Of a DNA stretch of 64,000 nucleotides, positions 31,135 to 40,286 are shown piece by piece (the first letter of the stretch is position 1; each line of letters begins with the position of its first letter). A program made the position numbers and the translations under genes. The notes beneath the pieces were generated by a model. It was not told where the DNA came from and did not search any database. It saw nothing but the letters and a program-made list of their open reading frames with translations. This stretch comes from F23-B02 sp045601285 (lineage in GTDB: Bacteria > Bacillota > Clostridia > Oscillospirales > Oscillospiraceae), in assembly GCA_045601285.1 (NCBI GenBank), contig JAZRZJ010000038.1:1-64000 (forward strand), written 5' to 3'.

Positions 31135-33141
31135 TTATTCAGCCTCAGCAAGTGCCTTTGCTTCTTCGATAACCTTCTGCTGAACGTTGCCGGGAGCTTC
31201 CTCATAGCGAACGAACTTGCAGGAGAAGGAGCCGCGGCCCTGAGTCATGGAGCGCAGGTCGATGGTGTAGGAGCCCATTTCTGCCATGGGAACTTCTGCC
31301 TCAACGATCTGCATGCCGTCTTCGGCGTTCATGCCGAGAACGGTGCCGCGACGCTTGGAGGAGATATCGGACATAATGTCGCCGAGGTTCTCGTCGGGAA
31401 TGGTGACCTTCAGGAGACCGATAGGCTCGAGAATGGTGGGCTTTGCCTTGGGGATACCGTCCTGATATGCCAGACGTGCTGCGGTCTGGAATGCCATATC
31501 GTTGGAGTCAACGGGGTGGTAGGAGCCGTCATACAGAGTTGCCTTCAGACCAACCAGGGGATAACCGGCGAGAACGCCCTTCTGGACTGCGTTGCGCAGA
31601 CCCTTTTCAACGGAGGGGAAGAAGTTTTTGGGAACGGAGCCGCCGAATACTTCTTCGGCGAAGATCATTTCATCGGACTCGTCCTGGGGCTCGAAGCGTA
31701 CCCAGACGTCACCGAACTGACCGGAACCGCCGGACTGCTTCTTGTGACGGCCGTGAGCTTCAACGCGACCCTTGATTTTTTCGCGGTATGCAACACGTGC
31801 GGGCTTGAGCTCGGTTTCAACGGAGAAGCGGCTCTTCAGCTTTGCACAGAGAACGTCGACCTGAATGTCGCCTGCAGCGGAGATAACCATCTGGTGAGTT
31901 TCTGCGTTGTTGACGAGGGTGAAGGAGATGTCTTCTTCGTTAAGTCGTGCAAGACCTGCGGCAACCTTGTCGTCCTGACCCTTGGTCTTGGGAGCGATTG
32001 CGATGTTGTAGCAGGGCTCGGGCATCTCGATTGCGGGAAGCTCGACCTCATTCTTGGGATCGCATACGGTGTCGCCGGTTTTCCAGTCCATCTTGCCGAT
32101 TGCAACGATGTCGCCGCAGCAGGCTTCTTTGACTTCGGTGCTCTTCTTGCCGCACATGGTGTACATTCTGCCGAGCTTGTCGGTGGAGGAAGCGCGCATA
32201 TTGCGGAGTGAGAGGTCAGCGGTAACCTTGCCGGACATGACCTTGATGAAGCTGTATTTGCCGAACTGGTCGGAAACGGTCTTGAATACGAAGCCGCAGA
32301 CGGGATCGGCGGACTTGTCTTCGGGAGCGGGAGCATAGTCGCAGACTGCCTGCATGAATGCCTCGGTGCCGAGGTTGGTCATTGCGTCACCGCAGAGAAC
32401 GGGAACAACGCTGCGGTCCTTCATGCCGAGCTGAATGCCCTTTACGATGTCAGCCTCGCCGAGTTCCATCTCTTCAAAGTACTTTTCCATGAGCTCTTCG
32501 TCAGCGCCTGCTGCGGTCTCCATAAGAGCCTCGCGGAGCTCTGCAGCCTTGTCAGCATCGGCTGCGGGAACAGCGATCTTTGCGGTCTTGCCGCCCTTGG
32601 TCTGATATGCGACGTTGTGAACGAGGTCGATAACGCCGGTGCCGTCGGACATGGGAGCAGCTACGGGGCAGACGATGCTGCCGTACTTTGCCTGAAGTGC
32701 GGAAAGAACGTTGTAGAAATCGCCGTGCTCTTCGGAAATCTTGGAGATGTAGAACATTGCGGGAACGTTTGCAGCCTTGAGGTATTTCCAGCTGCGCTCT
32801 GCACCGACGGAGATGCCGTCCTTTGCGGAGCAGAAGATAACGCCTGCATCTGCAACGCGGATTGCGGCGAGAACGTCGCCGACAAAGTCAAAGTAACCGG
32901 GGCAGTCAAGAACATTGATCTTGCAGCCGCCGAAGTTTACGGGAGCGACGGAGGTGGCGATGGTAATCTGGCGCTTGGTCTCCTCAGCGTCATAGTCGCA
33001 GACGGTGTTGCCGTCAGTAACCTTGCCCATACGGTCAACTGCACCGGTGCAGAACAGCATGCTCTCGGCAAGACTGGTCTTGCCGCTGTTGCCGTGACCC
33101 ATGAAGCAAATGTTGCGGATGTTTTTGGTTTCGTAACTCAT
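31135..33141 (-). CDS. EF-G-like translational GTPase (non-canonical paralogue)
   Basis: A 668-aa protein with all EF-G domains. G1 is GHGNSGKT (about 15-22), but G3 reads DCPGYFDF instead of DTPGHVDF and the guanine-specificity motif NKxD reads SKIS (in FYISKISEEH, about residue 139). Domains II-V follow, with the domain IV segment GRHKKQSGGSGQFGDVWV (about 470) and a C-terminal MTQGRGSFS. The canonical fusA is expected elsewhere with rpsG and tuf. This group of EF-G-like proteins is widespread in Clostridia and its role is not settled. It has a good promoter and follows the P-ATPase-like gene on the same strand. Confidence 0.88.
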   Translation of the reverse strand: MSYETKNIRNICFMGHGNSGKTSLAESMLFCTGAVDRMGKVTDGNTVCDYDAEETKRQITIATSVAPVNFGGCKINVLDCPGYFDFVGDVLAAIRVADAGVIFCSAKDGISVGAERSWKYLKAANVPAMFYISKISEEHGDFYNVLSALQAKYGSIVCPVAAPMSDGTGVIDLVHNVAYQTKGGKTAKIAVPAADADKAAELREALMETAAGADEELMEKYFEEMELGEADIVKGIQLGMKDRSVVPVLCGDAMTNLGTEAFMQAVCDYAPAPEDKSADPVCGFVFKTVSDQFGKYSFIKVMSGKVTADLSLRNMRASSTDKLGRMYTMCGKKSTEVKEACCGDIVAIGKMDWKTGDTVCDPKNEVELPAIEMPEPCYNIAIAPKTKGQDDKVAAGLARLNEEDISFTLVNNAETHQMVISAAGDIQVDVLCAKLKSRFSVETELKPARVAYREKIKGRVEAHGRHKKQSGGSGQFGDVWVRFEPQDESDEMIFAEEVFGGSVPKNFFPSVEKGLRNAVQKGVLAGYPLVGLKATLYDGSYHPVDSNDMAFQTAARLAYQDGIPKAKPTILEPIGLLKVTIPDENLGDIMSDISSKRRGTVLGMNAEDGMQIVEAEVPMAEMGSYTIDLRSMTQGRGSFSCKFVRYEEAPGNVQQKVIEEAKALAEAE

Positions 33142-33199
33142 GTGTTGCTTCCTCTCTGAATATGATAAATTAATTTAATGCAAAATTCGCAATGTTAGC

Positions 33200-33228
33200 A
33201 TTATACACTATTTAGAATTTAATATCAA
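33200..33228 (-). promoter_or_regulatory. Promoter of the EF-G-like gene
   Basis: Minus-strand -35 TTGATA (33223-33228), 17-bp spacer, -10 TATAAT (33200-33205). It lies within 40 bp of the stop of the upstream gene. Confidence 0.8.
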
Positions 33229-33236
33229 CTGTTTTT

Positions 33237-35639
33237 TCACTCGGTTCTGAAGGTGAAGGACAGAACGATTTCGGGCAGAAGCCATATCAGCATATAAATA
33301 AGAACGAAGGATACTCTTGCCATACCGTAGGCGGAGCTTGCGAAGAAAATGAACATAAGCAGCATACCTATTACGGAAGAGAGAACGGAAAGAAGATTGC
33401 AGATGTTTACCAGAGTATAAAGCCGTCTGCCGTGGTCAGCAAGGTCAACATAGGACTCAAGACCGCCCTTTGAAAGAACTGCGGCGGGCTTGCTGTTTTC
33501 GGAGGGATTTGCCGAGGAAACGGCGTATCTCTTGGGAAAGGACGGGAAATCAAAGCCGTCGGTGGGCGTGTCAAACTTGCGGGACAGCATGGTGGGAGTG
33601 AGATTGAAGTCGCGGATCGCAAAAATGGGGTGGCGGTTGGAGGCGAGAAGCTTTTGCAGTGCAGTTTTCACGTCCTTGTCGGCATTGTAGTTCATCTCAA
33701 AAATGCCGCTGAGCACACCGTTTATTGCAAGATAAACACAGTTCTTGCTTACCACCTTGTCGATGAGGCGGATATTCATGAGCTGCATGAAGCCCGAGGA
33801 ACCGCACAGCACCTCTCTTCCGCCTATGAGAGCAACAAGACCGCCGCTTTCGTGGCATTTGAACTCGTCAACCTCAAGCAGAGAACCGTTGCCCTTCTGC
33901 AGCAGGTCGTCAAAGGCACGGCTCATGGCACAGCCGGAGGCCGCCATGATGCTGCCTGCCATGGAAATGACGCTTGACGCATCGGAGCCGTCAAGAATGC
34001 GAAGCTCCTTGATGGAAACGTCCTCTGCGGCAAAAAGGTCGCGGTCGGTTATTACGATGTCCCTGCTCTTGCCCATGTCATAAAGACCTGACCAGCCTGC
34101 GATGCAGGCACCGTGGGGCGCAAGACTTGCGGCGGAAATGAAGAAGGGCAGAGCAAAGGAGAAGAGTATGGCGGCGGGAGCCGCAAAAACAAATATTCCG
34201 GAGAAAACATGAATGATGCTGCCCCAGCTTCCGCTGACTGCCGTTGCAATAAAGCCCAGCAGCATGGCGGCGGGAATAAGAACGGGAGCCATTGAGGTGA
34301 AAGCGGACTCGTCGGGACCTGCCTCTTCGGTGCGGCGGACAAAGCCCTTTGTGCCGCGGTTTGACTTGAGCAGGGTAATGCCTCCGTCATAAACATCGCT
34401 TTCTGCGGAAAGAGTATATTTGCGCTTTGATGATGCAGCAATGCGGAACACAAGGTAATTGGAGCGGCAGTTCATTGTGCTTCCAAGCATGGTAAGGCTA
34501 AGCGTCAGGGCGGAGACCGCACAGAAGGGGATACCGGGTGCGTTTGCTCCGCAGGCGATTATGAAGCCGTCAAGCATGGAAAAAACACATGACAGCGCCA
34601 CGAGAGAGTTGGCGTTAAGGCGCTTTTGACCGATTGCCACAAGACCGGAGGTTATGACGTCAAGACCGAGGATCATTACCGTAAGCAGAAGAATCAGGCA
34701 TACGGCACCGGACACTGCAAGGTAATTAAGCGCACCGAAAACAGGCAGACCTAAGGATATGTACATAAGCACAGCGGTGAGCAGGAGAGCAAGCTTTGTG
34801 CGGCCTCGCAGACCGATGATGCGCTTTTCATAGAATTTTGCGGCTTTTGCAGGGGCAAGCTCCTCACCCAGATCTGCTTCCTCCTCGGGAGGCGCGGCGG
34901 TGAAAAAGTGGGTTGCCTGTCCGATTTTGACACCAATAAGCGCCAGCACGGAAAGCACAGTGCTGCCCACAAGCTTTCTGAAGGATTCGGGCTTCCTGCG
35001 GGTATGCTCCACAAGCTCACTGTCGGAAATGACATCTTCCGTAAGCTCGGAATAATCGGTGCCGCCCTCGGCATATTCGCCGCTGTCGGCGGTTTCTTCC
35101 TCGAACTCAATATCGGGCTGAATTACGGAATCCTCATTCCCGTCTTTGCCGTGAGAGGCGAAAACATTGATGCGGCCGTGCTTCTTTTTTGAAGAGATAT
35201 ATTCAGCTTCGACAGCGTCATCTTCGGTAATCGCCGCTTCTTCCTCCTGCTTTACGGCAGGGGCTTCGGCGGGAGCAGCCTTCTCTTTGCTTTCGGAGGA
35301 AAAATGCTCACCGAGCACCTCAGCAATGATGCGGTCAAGCTCGTCCATCTCCTCAGGCTCTTCCGGGGCGGGAGCCTCGGCTTCCTGTTCAGAGGGTTCA
35401 TCTTCGGGAAGCTCCTCCGCGGCTTCGGGCTCTGACGGCTCTTCAACGGAGCCGGAGTAAATGCGCACATCGTCACCGTCCCTGTCCAGCTCGATTCCGG
35501 CTGAAGCTTCACCGGGAAGCTCTTCCTCTTCGTCTGCCTTTTCCTCGGACGGCGGTGTGACGGTCTTTACGCCGAACTCCTTGAGAATGCTCTCAAGTGA
35601 GAACTCATTTTCATTCATTTCTAACTTATCAGTATCCAT
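33237..35639 (-). CDS. Degenerate P-type-ATPase-like membrane protein
   Basis: An 800-aa protein of unknown function. Residues 1 to about 275 are acidic and low in complexity (Glu/Pro/Ala-rich). The remainder follows the P1B-type ATPase plan: four N-terminal helices, an actuator-like insert, a helix pair where the CPC motif would be (FAAPAAILFSFALPF), then GACIAGWSGLYDMGKSRD, matching the GILIKGGEALE.LGKVD segment before the phosphorylation site. There DKTGT is replaced by ITDRDLF. A nucleotide-domain-like segment (GGREVLCGSSGF, then YLAINGVLSGIF) precedes two last helices. TGES, CPC, DKTGT, TGDN and GDGxND are all absent, so ion pumping is unlikely. It forms an operon with rlmB (11-bp gap). 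Confidence 0.7.
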   Translation of the reverse strand: MDTDKLEMNENEFSLESILKEFGVKTVTPPSEEKADEEEELPGEASAGIELDRDGDDVRIYSGSVEEPSEPEAAEELPEDEPSEQEAEAPAPEEPEEMDELDRIIAEVLGEHFSSESKEKAAPAEAPAVKQEEEAAITEDDAVEAEYISSKKKHGRINVFASHGKDGNEDSVIQPDIEFEEETADSGEYAEGGTDYSELTEDVISDSELVEHTRRKPESFRKLVGSTVLSVLALIGVKIGQATHFFTAAPPEEEADLGEELAPAKAAKFYEKRIIGLRGRTKLALLLTAVLMYISLGLPVFGALNYLAVSGAVCLILLLTVMILGLDVITSGLVAIGQKRLNANSLVALSCVFSMLDGFIIACGANAPGIPFCAVSALTLSLTMLGSTMNCRSNYLVFRIAASSKRKYTLSAESDVYDGGITLLKSNRGTKGFVRRTEEAGPDESAFTSMAPVLIPAAMLLGFIATAVSGSWGSIIHVFSGIFVFAAPAAILFSFALPFFISAASLAPHGACIAGWSGLYDMGKSRDIVITDRDLFAAEDVSIKELRILDGSDASSVISMAGSIMAASGCAMSRAFDDLLQKGNGSLLEVDEFKCHESGGLVALIGGREVLCGSSGFMQLMNIRLIDKVVSKNCVYLAINGVLSGIFEMNYNADKDVKTALQKLLASNRHPIFAIRDFNLTPTMLSRKFDTPTDGFDFPSFPKRYAVSSANPSENSKPAAVLSKGGLESYVDLADHGRRLYTLVNICNLLSVLSSVIGMLLMFIFFASSAYGMARVSFVLIYMLIWLLPEIVLSFTFRTE

Positions 35640-35650
35640 ATAAACTATCC

Positions 35651-36409
35651 TTATCTGGAATTTCCGCTGCGCTGACGCAGTACCTCGTACATAATAACGG
35701 TGCCTGCGGCGGAGGCGTTGAGGGAATTTATCCTGCCGACCATGGGGATATTTACAATGAAATCACAGCTTTCGCGCACAAGACGGCCTATGCCGTCACC
35801 CTCGGAACCGATTACCAGGGCCATTGAGCCCGTGAAATCGGTTTTCCACAAATCAGAGGAGCCGCCTGCGGCAGCACCGTAAACCCAAAGCCCTTTTTCC
35901 TTGAGCTCCTTGAGTGCGGCGGGAAGATTTGCCACGCGGGCGATCTTCATGTGCTCTGCGGCACCTGCGGAGGCCTTGCCTACAATTGCCGTAAGACCTG
36001 CGCTGCGGCGCTTGGGAATGATAACACCGTGTGCGCCTGAGCATTCGGCACTTCTGATGATTGCGCCGAGGTTTCTCGGGTCGCTGACCTCATCGCAGAC
36101 TATGACGAAGGGAGCCTCGTTTCTTTCCTCCGCGACGGCGAGGATATCCTCAATGGAGCAGTATTCATTGACTCCTATGAGAGCGATTACACCCTGATGC
36201 GCCTTTGTTACGCTCATGTTGTCAAGCTTGCGGCGGTCGGCATCAACAACAACAATGCCCGCCTCCCGTGCTTTTGAGGCGATGTGGCCGAGCGTCTTGT
36301 CGGTTTCACCCTTGGCGATAAAAATTTTATCTATGCTCCGGCCTACACGCAGAGCTTCAATGACGGCATTGCGGCCTTCGATAATATCGTTTTTTATTTC
36401 ATTTTCCAT
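35651..36409 (-). CDS. rlmB: 23S rRNA 2'-O-methyltransferase, TrmH/RlmB family
   Basis: A 252-aa SpoU-class methyltransferase. The N-terminal substrate-binding domain (about 1-80) begins EGRNAVIEALR, typical of RlmB. The knotted catalytic domain has motif 1 DPRNLGAIIRSAECSGA, motif 2 ALVIGSEGDGIGRL and motif 3 IPMVGRINSLNASAAG. It methylates the 2'-OH of a guanosine in the 23S peptidyl-transferase region (G2251 in E. coli numbering). I start at ATG 36409; a GTG/ATG six codons upstream is open but has no better ribosome binding site. It is first in an operon with the P-ATPase-like gene. Confidence 0.92.
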   Translation of the reverse strand: MENEIKNDIIEGRNAVIEALRVGRSIDKIFIAKGETDKTLGHIASKAREAGIVVVDADRRKLDNMSVTKAHQGVIALIGVNEYCSIEDILAVAEERNEAPFVIVCDEVSDPRNLGAIIRSAECSGAHGVIIPKRRSAGLTAIVGKASAGAAEHMKIARVANLPAALKELKEKGLWVYGAAAGGSSDLWKTDFTGSMALVIGSEGDGIGRLVRESCDFIVNIPMVGRINSLNASAAGTVIMYEVLRQRSGNSR

Positions 36410-36522
36410 AGTTACACCCGTGTACATAATAATACAGAATACATATTATCATACATCAGTTAAAACTTAAAGTAAAAAGTTTGCTCTTCGACAAATTTTT
36501 TGTGGACAATATATGGAATTAG

Positions 36523-36549
36523 TTGTACCATAAGCTAAAATGGTATAAT
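36523..36549 (+). promoter_or_regulatory. Promoter of the rhomboid-like gene with palindrome
   Basis: Extended -10 TGGTATAAT (-10 at 36544-36549) with a -35-like TTGTAC (36523-36528) at a short 15-bp spacing. TACCAT/ATGGTA arms (36526-36531, 36540-36545) overlap both boxes and may be an operator. Confidence 0.55.
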
Positions 36550-36568
36550 TATCGTAAGGAGTGACTTC

Positions 36569-37429
36569 GTGAGAAAACTAATGAAGAAGATTGACCTCTT
36601 CTGCTATAAGCATCCGAGATTCGGTATTCCGAATCTTATGAAATACATTGTCATCGGAACGGGCATCGTCTGGCTCTTCATGCTCATGGATAAGACAAAT
36701 TCGCTTCTCGGCTGGCTTGTGCTTGATCCGGGGCTTGTGCTGAGAGGTCAGATATGGCGTCTTGTGACCTTTGTGTTTGTGCCTCAGGATTTCTCGATGT
36801 GGATTCTGCTGTTTCTGTATTTTTATTACTGGATAGGCAGCATTCTCGAGCAGCAGTGGGGAACACCGCGATTTAATATTTTCCTGCTGTCAGGCATACT
36901 GCTGACGATAATCTTTGACTTCACCGTTTACTTTACGGCTGACGTGCTGTCAAGCCTTCACCTTATGCTGTTCGGTCCCTATTACATTTACCTGTCCATG
37001 TTCTTCTCCTTCGCAACGCTTTTCCCGGACATGCAGGTGCTGTTCATGTTCATCATTCCGCTGAAGGTCAAATGGCTTGCGCTTCTGGACGCGGCATACT
37101 TCATTGTTGATGTTATAAGGCTTCCGTTCCCCGTAAATCTGCTGCCTGTTGTGGCAATACTCAACTACCTTGTGTTCTTCGGCGCCGACATTGTTGATAT
37201 GCTTACCGGCGGTATTCCCAAAAGAAGCAGGTCCACGGTGAATTTCAACAGAGAAAAGGCGAAAATCAAGAACGAGGCAAGGGAAAAGAGCTATAACCAC
37301 AAATGCGCTGTGTGCGGAAGAACGGATACAGAGTATCCGGGGCTTGAATTTCGCTACTGCTCGCGCTGTGCGGGTTACCACTGCTTCTGCTCCGACCATA
37401 TAAACAATCACGTACATTTTACAGAATAA
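36569..37429 (+). CDS. Rhomboid-like membrane protein without catalytic serine, zinc-ribbon tail
   Basis: A 286-aa protein with six hydrophobic segments in the rhomboid order. The L1 region matches (GQIWRLVTFVFVP, then YYWIGSILEQQWGTPRFNIF), as does LLFPDMQVLFMFIIPLKVKW. The catalytic GxSG motif is replaced by LMLFGPYY, and the HxxxN of helix 2 is missing, so proteolysis is unlikely. The C-terminal 45 residues hold CAVCGRTDTEYP...YCSRCAGYHCFCSDH, a likely two-zinc ribbon in the cytoplasm. The start is GTG at 36569 after AAGGAGTGACTTC. A PQQ-propeller gene follows after 14 bp. Possible roles are membrane-protein recognition or quality control, by analogy with inactive rhomboids; this is inference. 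Confidence 0.75.
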   Translation: MRKLMKKIDLFCYKHPRFGIPNLMKYIVIGTGIVWLFMLMDKTNSLLGWLVLDPGLVLRGQIWRLVTFVFVPQDFSMWILLFLYFYYWIGSILEQQWGTPRFNIFLLSGILLTIIFDFTVYFTADVLSSLHLMLFGPYYIYLSMFFSFATLFPDMQVLFMFIIPLKVKWLALLDAAYFIVDVIRLPFPVNLLPVVAILNYLVFFGADIVDMLTGGIPKRSRSTVNFNREKAKIKNEAREKSYNHKCAVCGRTDTEYPGLEFRYCSRCAGYHCFCSDHINNHVHFTE

Positions 37430-37443
37430 GATAGGATAGAGAA

Positions 37444-39168
37444 ATGAATAAGAAAAAGAAAAGCCCGCTTGTTATCGCAGTTGAGATAGTAATACTTCTT
37501 CTGCTGCTTGCCGTTCTGGCTTACATCGTTTGGACGGGAATGAACGCAGACGCTGCGAAACCCGATGCCGAGCCCACAGCGGCTCCTACCGCAGAGCCTA
37601 CACCCGAGCCTACGCCGGAGCCTACACCCGAGCCCTACGGAATACCCGGCTTTGCTCCCCATTCCGTTGACGGCACGGAGCCTGAACGCTATATTTCCAC
37701 TACCTCCGTTATGGTTGACGATGTAATCGTTGAAGAATACACCAGCAATTATGAAATCAACTTTGACGTGGGCGCAAAGTACACTGAGCTTGAGGGCGTA
37801 ATCACCTTCCGCGGCAACAACTACCGCAACAGTCCCGCCTACGGAACGGCGGATATTCAGAACAAGCAGATCGAAACCCTGTGGACACAGAATACTGGGG
37901 GACTCAGCGATACCGACGGCAGCTACTGGAGCGGCAACGGCTGGGTAGGCCAGCCCCTCATCGTAAAGTGGCCCGACGCAACCCGCAAGAACATCGTGGC
38001 GATGTATGACTGGGCAAGGGAAAAGGACGGTCTTGTTGAAGTTATCTACGCAGGCATGGACGGCTATATCCACTTCTACGAGCTTTCCACGGGCGAAACC
38101 ACCCGTGAGGCAATGTATGTGGGCTTTACCTTCAAGGGCGTCGGCGCCCTGGATCCCCGCGGCTATCCCATACTCTACCTCGGCTCAGGCGTTCACAGCC
38201 CCAACGGACGCTCCCGCGCATTTATAATCAATCTTGTTAATGACACCGTTATGTACGAGTTCGGTCAGAACGAAAACTTTGCCTACCGCAACTGGCCCAT
38301 GTTCGACGGCTCACCCCTTGTTTCTGCCGCAACAGACCAGCTCATTTATCCGGGCGAAAACGGCATTCTCTATATAATCCACCTGAACACCAGCTACAAC
38401 GAGGCAACGGGCGAGCTTTCAATCAACCCCGACAATGTTGTAAAGTGGCGTTATAACGGTGTTCGCAGCGGCGGTCAGTACTGGCTGGGCATGGAGGCAA
38501 GCCCGCTGATTATCAACAACTATATCTTCATGGCGGATAACGGCGGCAATCTTATGTGCCTTGACCTGAACACACTTGAGCTTGTATGGGTTCAGGATAC
38601 CCTTGATGACACAAACTGCACACCCGTGCTTGATATTGAGGACGGACACCCCTATATCTATATCAGCACCTCCTTCCATTACGGCTGGCGCTCCTACTCC
38701 ACCGCAACGATCCCCATCTGGAAGATTGATGCGGAAACGGGCGAAATCGTATGGCAGACGGATTACACCTGCTACACAGTTCAAGACCTTTCAGGCGGTG
38801 TTCAGGGTACAATTGCCGTGGGCAAGAATAATCTTGAGGGACTGATTTTCGTACCCATTGCGAGAACTCCCTCTGCAAGCGGCGGCATTCTTGCGGCGCT
38901 TGACAAGGAAACGGGCGATGTCGTATGGGAATATGAAACCGGCACTTACAGCTGGAGCTCTCCCGTTGATGTCTACGATGCGGAAGGCAACGGCTACATC
39001 GTTTACTGCAACAGCGGCTACAATATGTATTTCATCGACGGACTTACGGGCGAAGTGCTTGACAACATGAGTCTCGGCGGAAATATCGAGGCATCACCCT
39101 CGGTTTATGACAATTACATTGTTGTAGGTCATCGCGGCTGCCGCACCTACTGCGTGCAGATAAGCTGA
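37444..39168 (+). CDS. Membrane-anchored PQQ-like beta-propeller protein
   Basis: A 574-aa protein. Residues 8-30 are a transmembrane anchor, followed by a Thr/Pro/Glu/Ala linker (PTPEPTPEPTPEP, about 48-62). The rest is an extracellular beta-propeller with PQQ-type repeats: GGNLMCLDLNTLELVW, WKIDAETGEIVWQTD, LAALDKETGDVVWEYETG and FIDGLTGEVLD. No PQQ-dehydrogenase active-site residues are evident, so a scaffold or binding role is more likely than catalysis. It is the second gene of an operon with the rhomboid-like protein (14-bp gap), ending in a strong terminator. It might be the client or partner of that membrane protein. Confidence 0.85.
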   Translation: MNKKKKSPLVIAVEIVILLLLLAVLAYIVWTGMNADAAKPDAEPTAAPTAEPTPEPTPEPTPEPYGIPGFAPHSVDGTEPERYISTTSVMVDDVIVEEYTSNYEINFDVGAKYTELEGVITFRGNNYRNSPAYGTADIQNKQIETLWTQNTGGLSDTDGSYWSGNGWVGQPLIVKWPDATRKNIVAMYDWAREKDGLVEVIYAGMDGYIHFYELSTGETTREAMYVGFTFKGVGALDPRGYPILYLGSGVHSPNGRSRAFIINLVNDTVMYEFGQNENFAYRNWPMFDGSPLVSAATDQLIYPGENGILYIIHLNTSYNEATGELSINPDNVVKWRYNGVRSGGQYWLGMEASPLIINNYIFMADNGGNLMCLDLNTLELVWVQDTLDDTNCTPVLDIEDGHPYIYISTSFHYGWRSYSTATIPIWKIDAETGEIVWQTDYTCYTVQDLSGGVQGTIAVGKNNLEGLIFVPIARTPSASGGILAALDKETGDVVWEYETGTYSWSSPVDVYDAEGNGYIVYCNSGYNMYFIDGLTGEVLDNMSLGGNIEASPSVYDNYIVVGHRGCRTYCVQIS

Positions 39169-39174
39169 CAAAAT

Positions 39175-39218
39175 AGTAAAGAATCCGGCAATGCTGCTGC
39201 ATTGCCGGATTCTTTACT
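39175..39218. terminator. Bidirectional terminator with 20-bp arms
   Basis: Arms AGTAAAGAATCCGGCAATGC and its exact complement, loop TGCT, between the PQQ-propeller gene and the convergent radical SAM gene. The stem core resembles the hairpin of gene-end repeat copy 2. Confidence 0.92.
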
Positions 39219-39223
39219 GTTTA

Positions 39224-40105
39224 TTACACACCCGCCAGGTCAAAATCGGGTATCATTTCCTCCGTTGCGGAGGAGGTTTCCTGATAAAAGCCCCATTCTA
39301 TGCCGCGGTCTGCCATGTACTGACAAAGGCGGTCGTTCAGCTCCGCAGAAACGGTTTTCTGCAGCTCGGGAAATCGCTCCGTGTGCGGCATGGGCGTGAA
39401 CTGGCACATGAGGGAGAACAGCACCTTGTCCCCCGGGAAATTATCTGCCACAAAATCGATGACCCTGCGGCTGTTTTCCTCTGCACCGGGGAGAATGAGG
39501 TGGCGTATGAGAACTCCGCGGCGGAGCATATCCTCCTCATCAAGAACAAAGTTGCCTGTCTGACGGTACATTTCACCGATTGCCGTCTGAGCGACCTCGG
39601 GATAATCGGGGGCGGCGGAATATCGGCGGGCGAGGGAGGAGTCCATGTACTTCATGTCGGGCATGTAGATTTGCACAAGTCCCTCAAGACGCCGGAGGCT
39701 TTCAATGCTGTCGTAGCCGGAGCTGTTCCATACAACAGGAATGGAGAGCTTTGCCTTTTCAAGTGCCTTAACAATTGGTGTCACAAAATGGGAGCCGGTT
39801 ACAAGGTTTATGTTGTGAACGCCCTTGTCCTGAAGCTCAAGGAAAATATGGCTCAGGCGTTCAACGGAAACCGTTTCACCGGTTTTTCCGCGGCTTATTT
39901 CGTGGTTCTGACAGAACACGCACCTCAGGTTACAGCCCGTGAAAAAAACAGTCCCCGAGCCACGCTCACCGCTGATGCAGGGCTCCTCGCCGAAGTGCGG
40001 AGCAGCCCTTGCGATCCTTGGCAGAGCAGGGGAGGAGCATACTCCGCCCATAGTATTTTCTTCTCTTTTTGCCCCGCAGTGACGGGGACATTCGTTACAC
40101 AGCAT
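39224..40105 (-). CDS. Radical SAM protein, PflA-like
   Basis: A 293-aa radical S-adenosylmethionine enzyme. The FeS/SAM motif is GCNLRCVFCQNHEIS (CxxxCxxC, about residues 57-71). The N-terminus MLCNECPRHCGAKR has three further cysteines, which may bind an extra cluster. The later GSHFVTPIVKALEKAK and NSSGYDSIESLRRL are typical of the pyruvate-formate-lyase-activase-like group (COG1313). Its substrate is not known, and no glycyl-radical enzyme lies nearby. The ATG at 40105 follows AAGGAAG. It stands alone. Confidence 0.88.
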   Translation of the reverse strand: MLCNECPRHCGAKREENTMGGVCSSPALPRIARAAPHFGEEPCISGERGSGTVFFTGCNLRCVFCQNHEISRGKTGETVSVERLSHIFLELQDKGVHNINLVTGSHFVTPIVKALEKAKLSIPVVWNSSGYDSIESLRRLEGLVQIYMPDMKYMDSSLARRYSAAPDYPEVAQTAIGEMYRQTGNFVLDEEDMLRRGVLIRHLILPGAEENSRRVIDFVADNFPGDKVLFSLMCQFTPMPHTERFPELQKTVSAELNDRLCQYMADRGIEWGFYQETSSATEEMIPDFDLAGV

Positions 40106-40286
40106 ATCAGGACTTCCTTAAATGTGCAAATTGATTAAAAAAAAGCTTTTGCGGCATTGATTATAAGCCTAAATTGTTAATATTGCAACAAATATAAAAA
40201 CTTACTGAAAAAGTGCATCTTTTTTGCCGATTTTATGCTAAAATATGTGTTGCAAGGATAAATAGTAATGAAATGGGAAATGCTTG

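Noticed and set aside
36569..37429. Active rhomboid protease
   Set aside because: The GxSG serine motif is replaced by LMLFG and the conserved His/Asn of helix 2 are missing.
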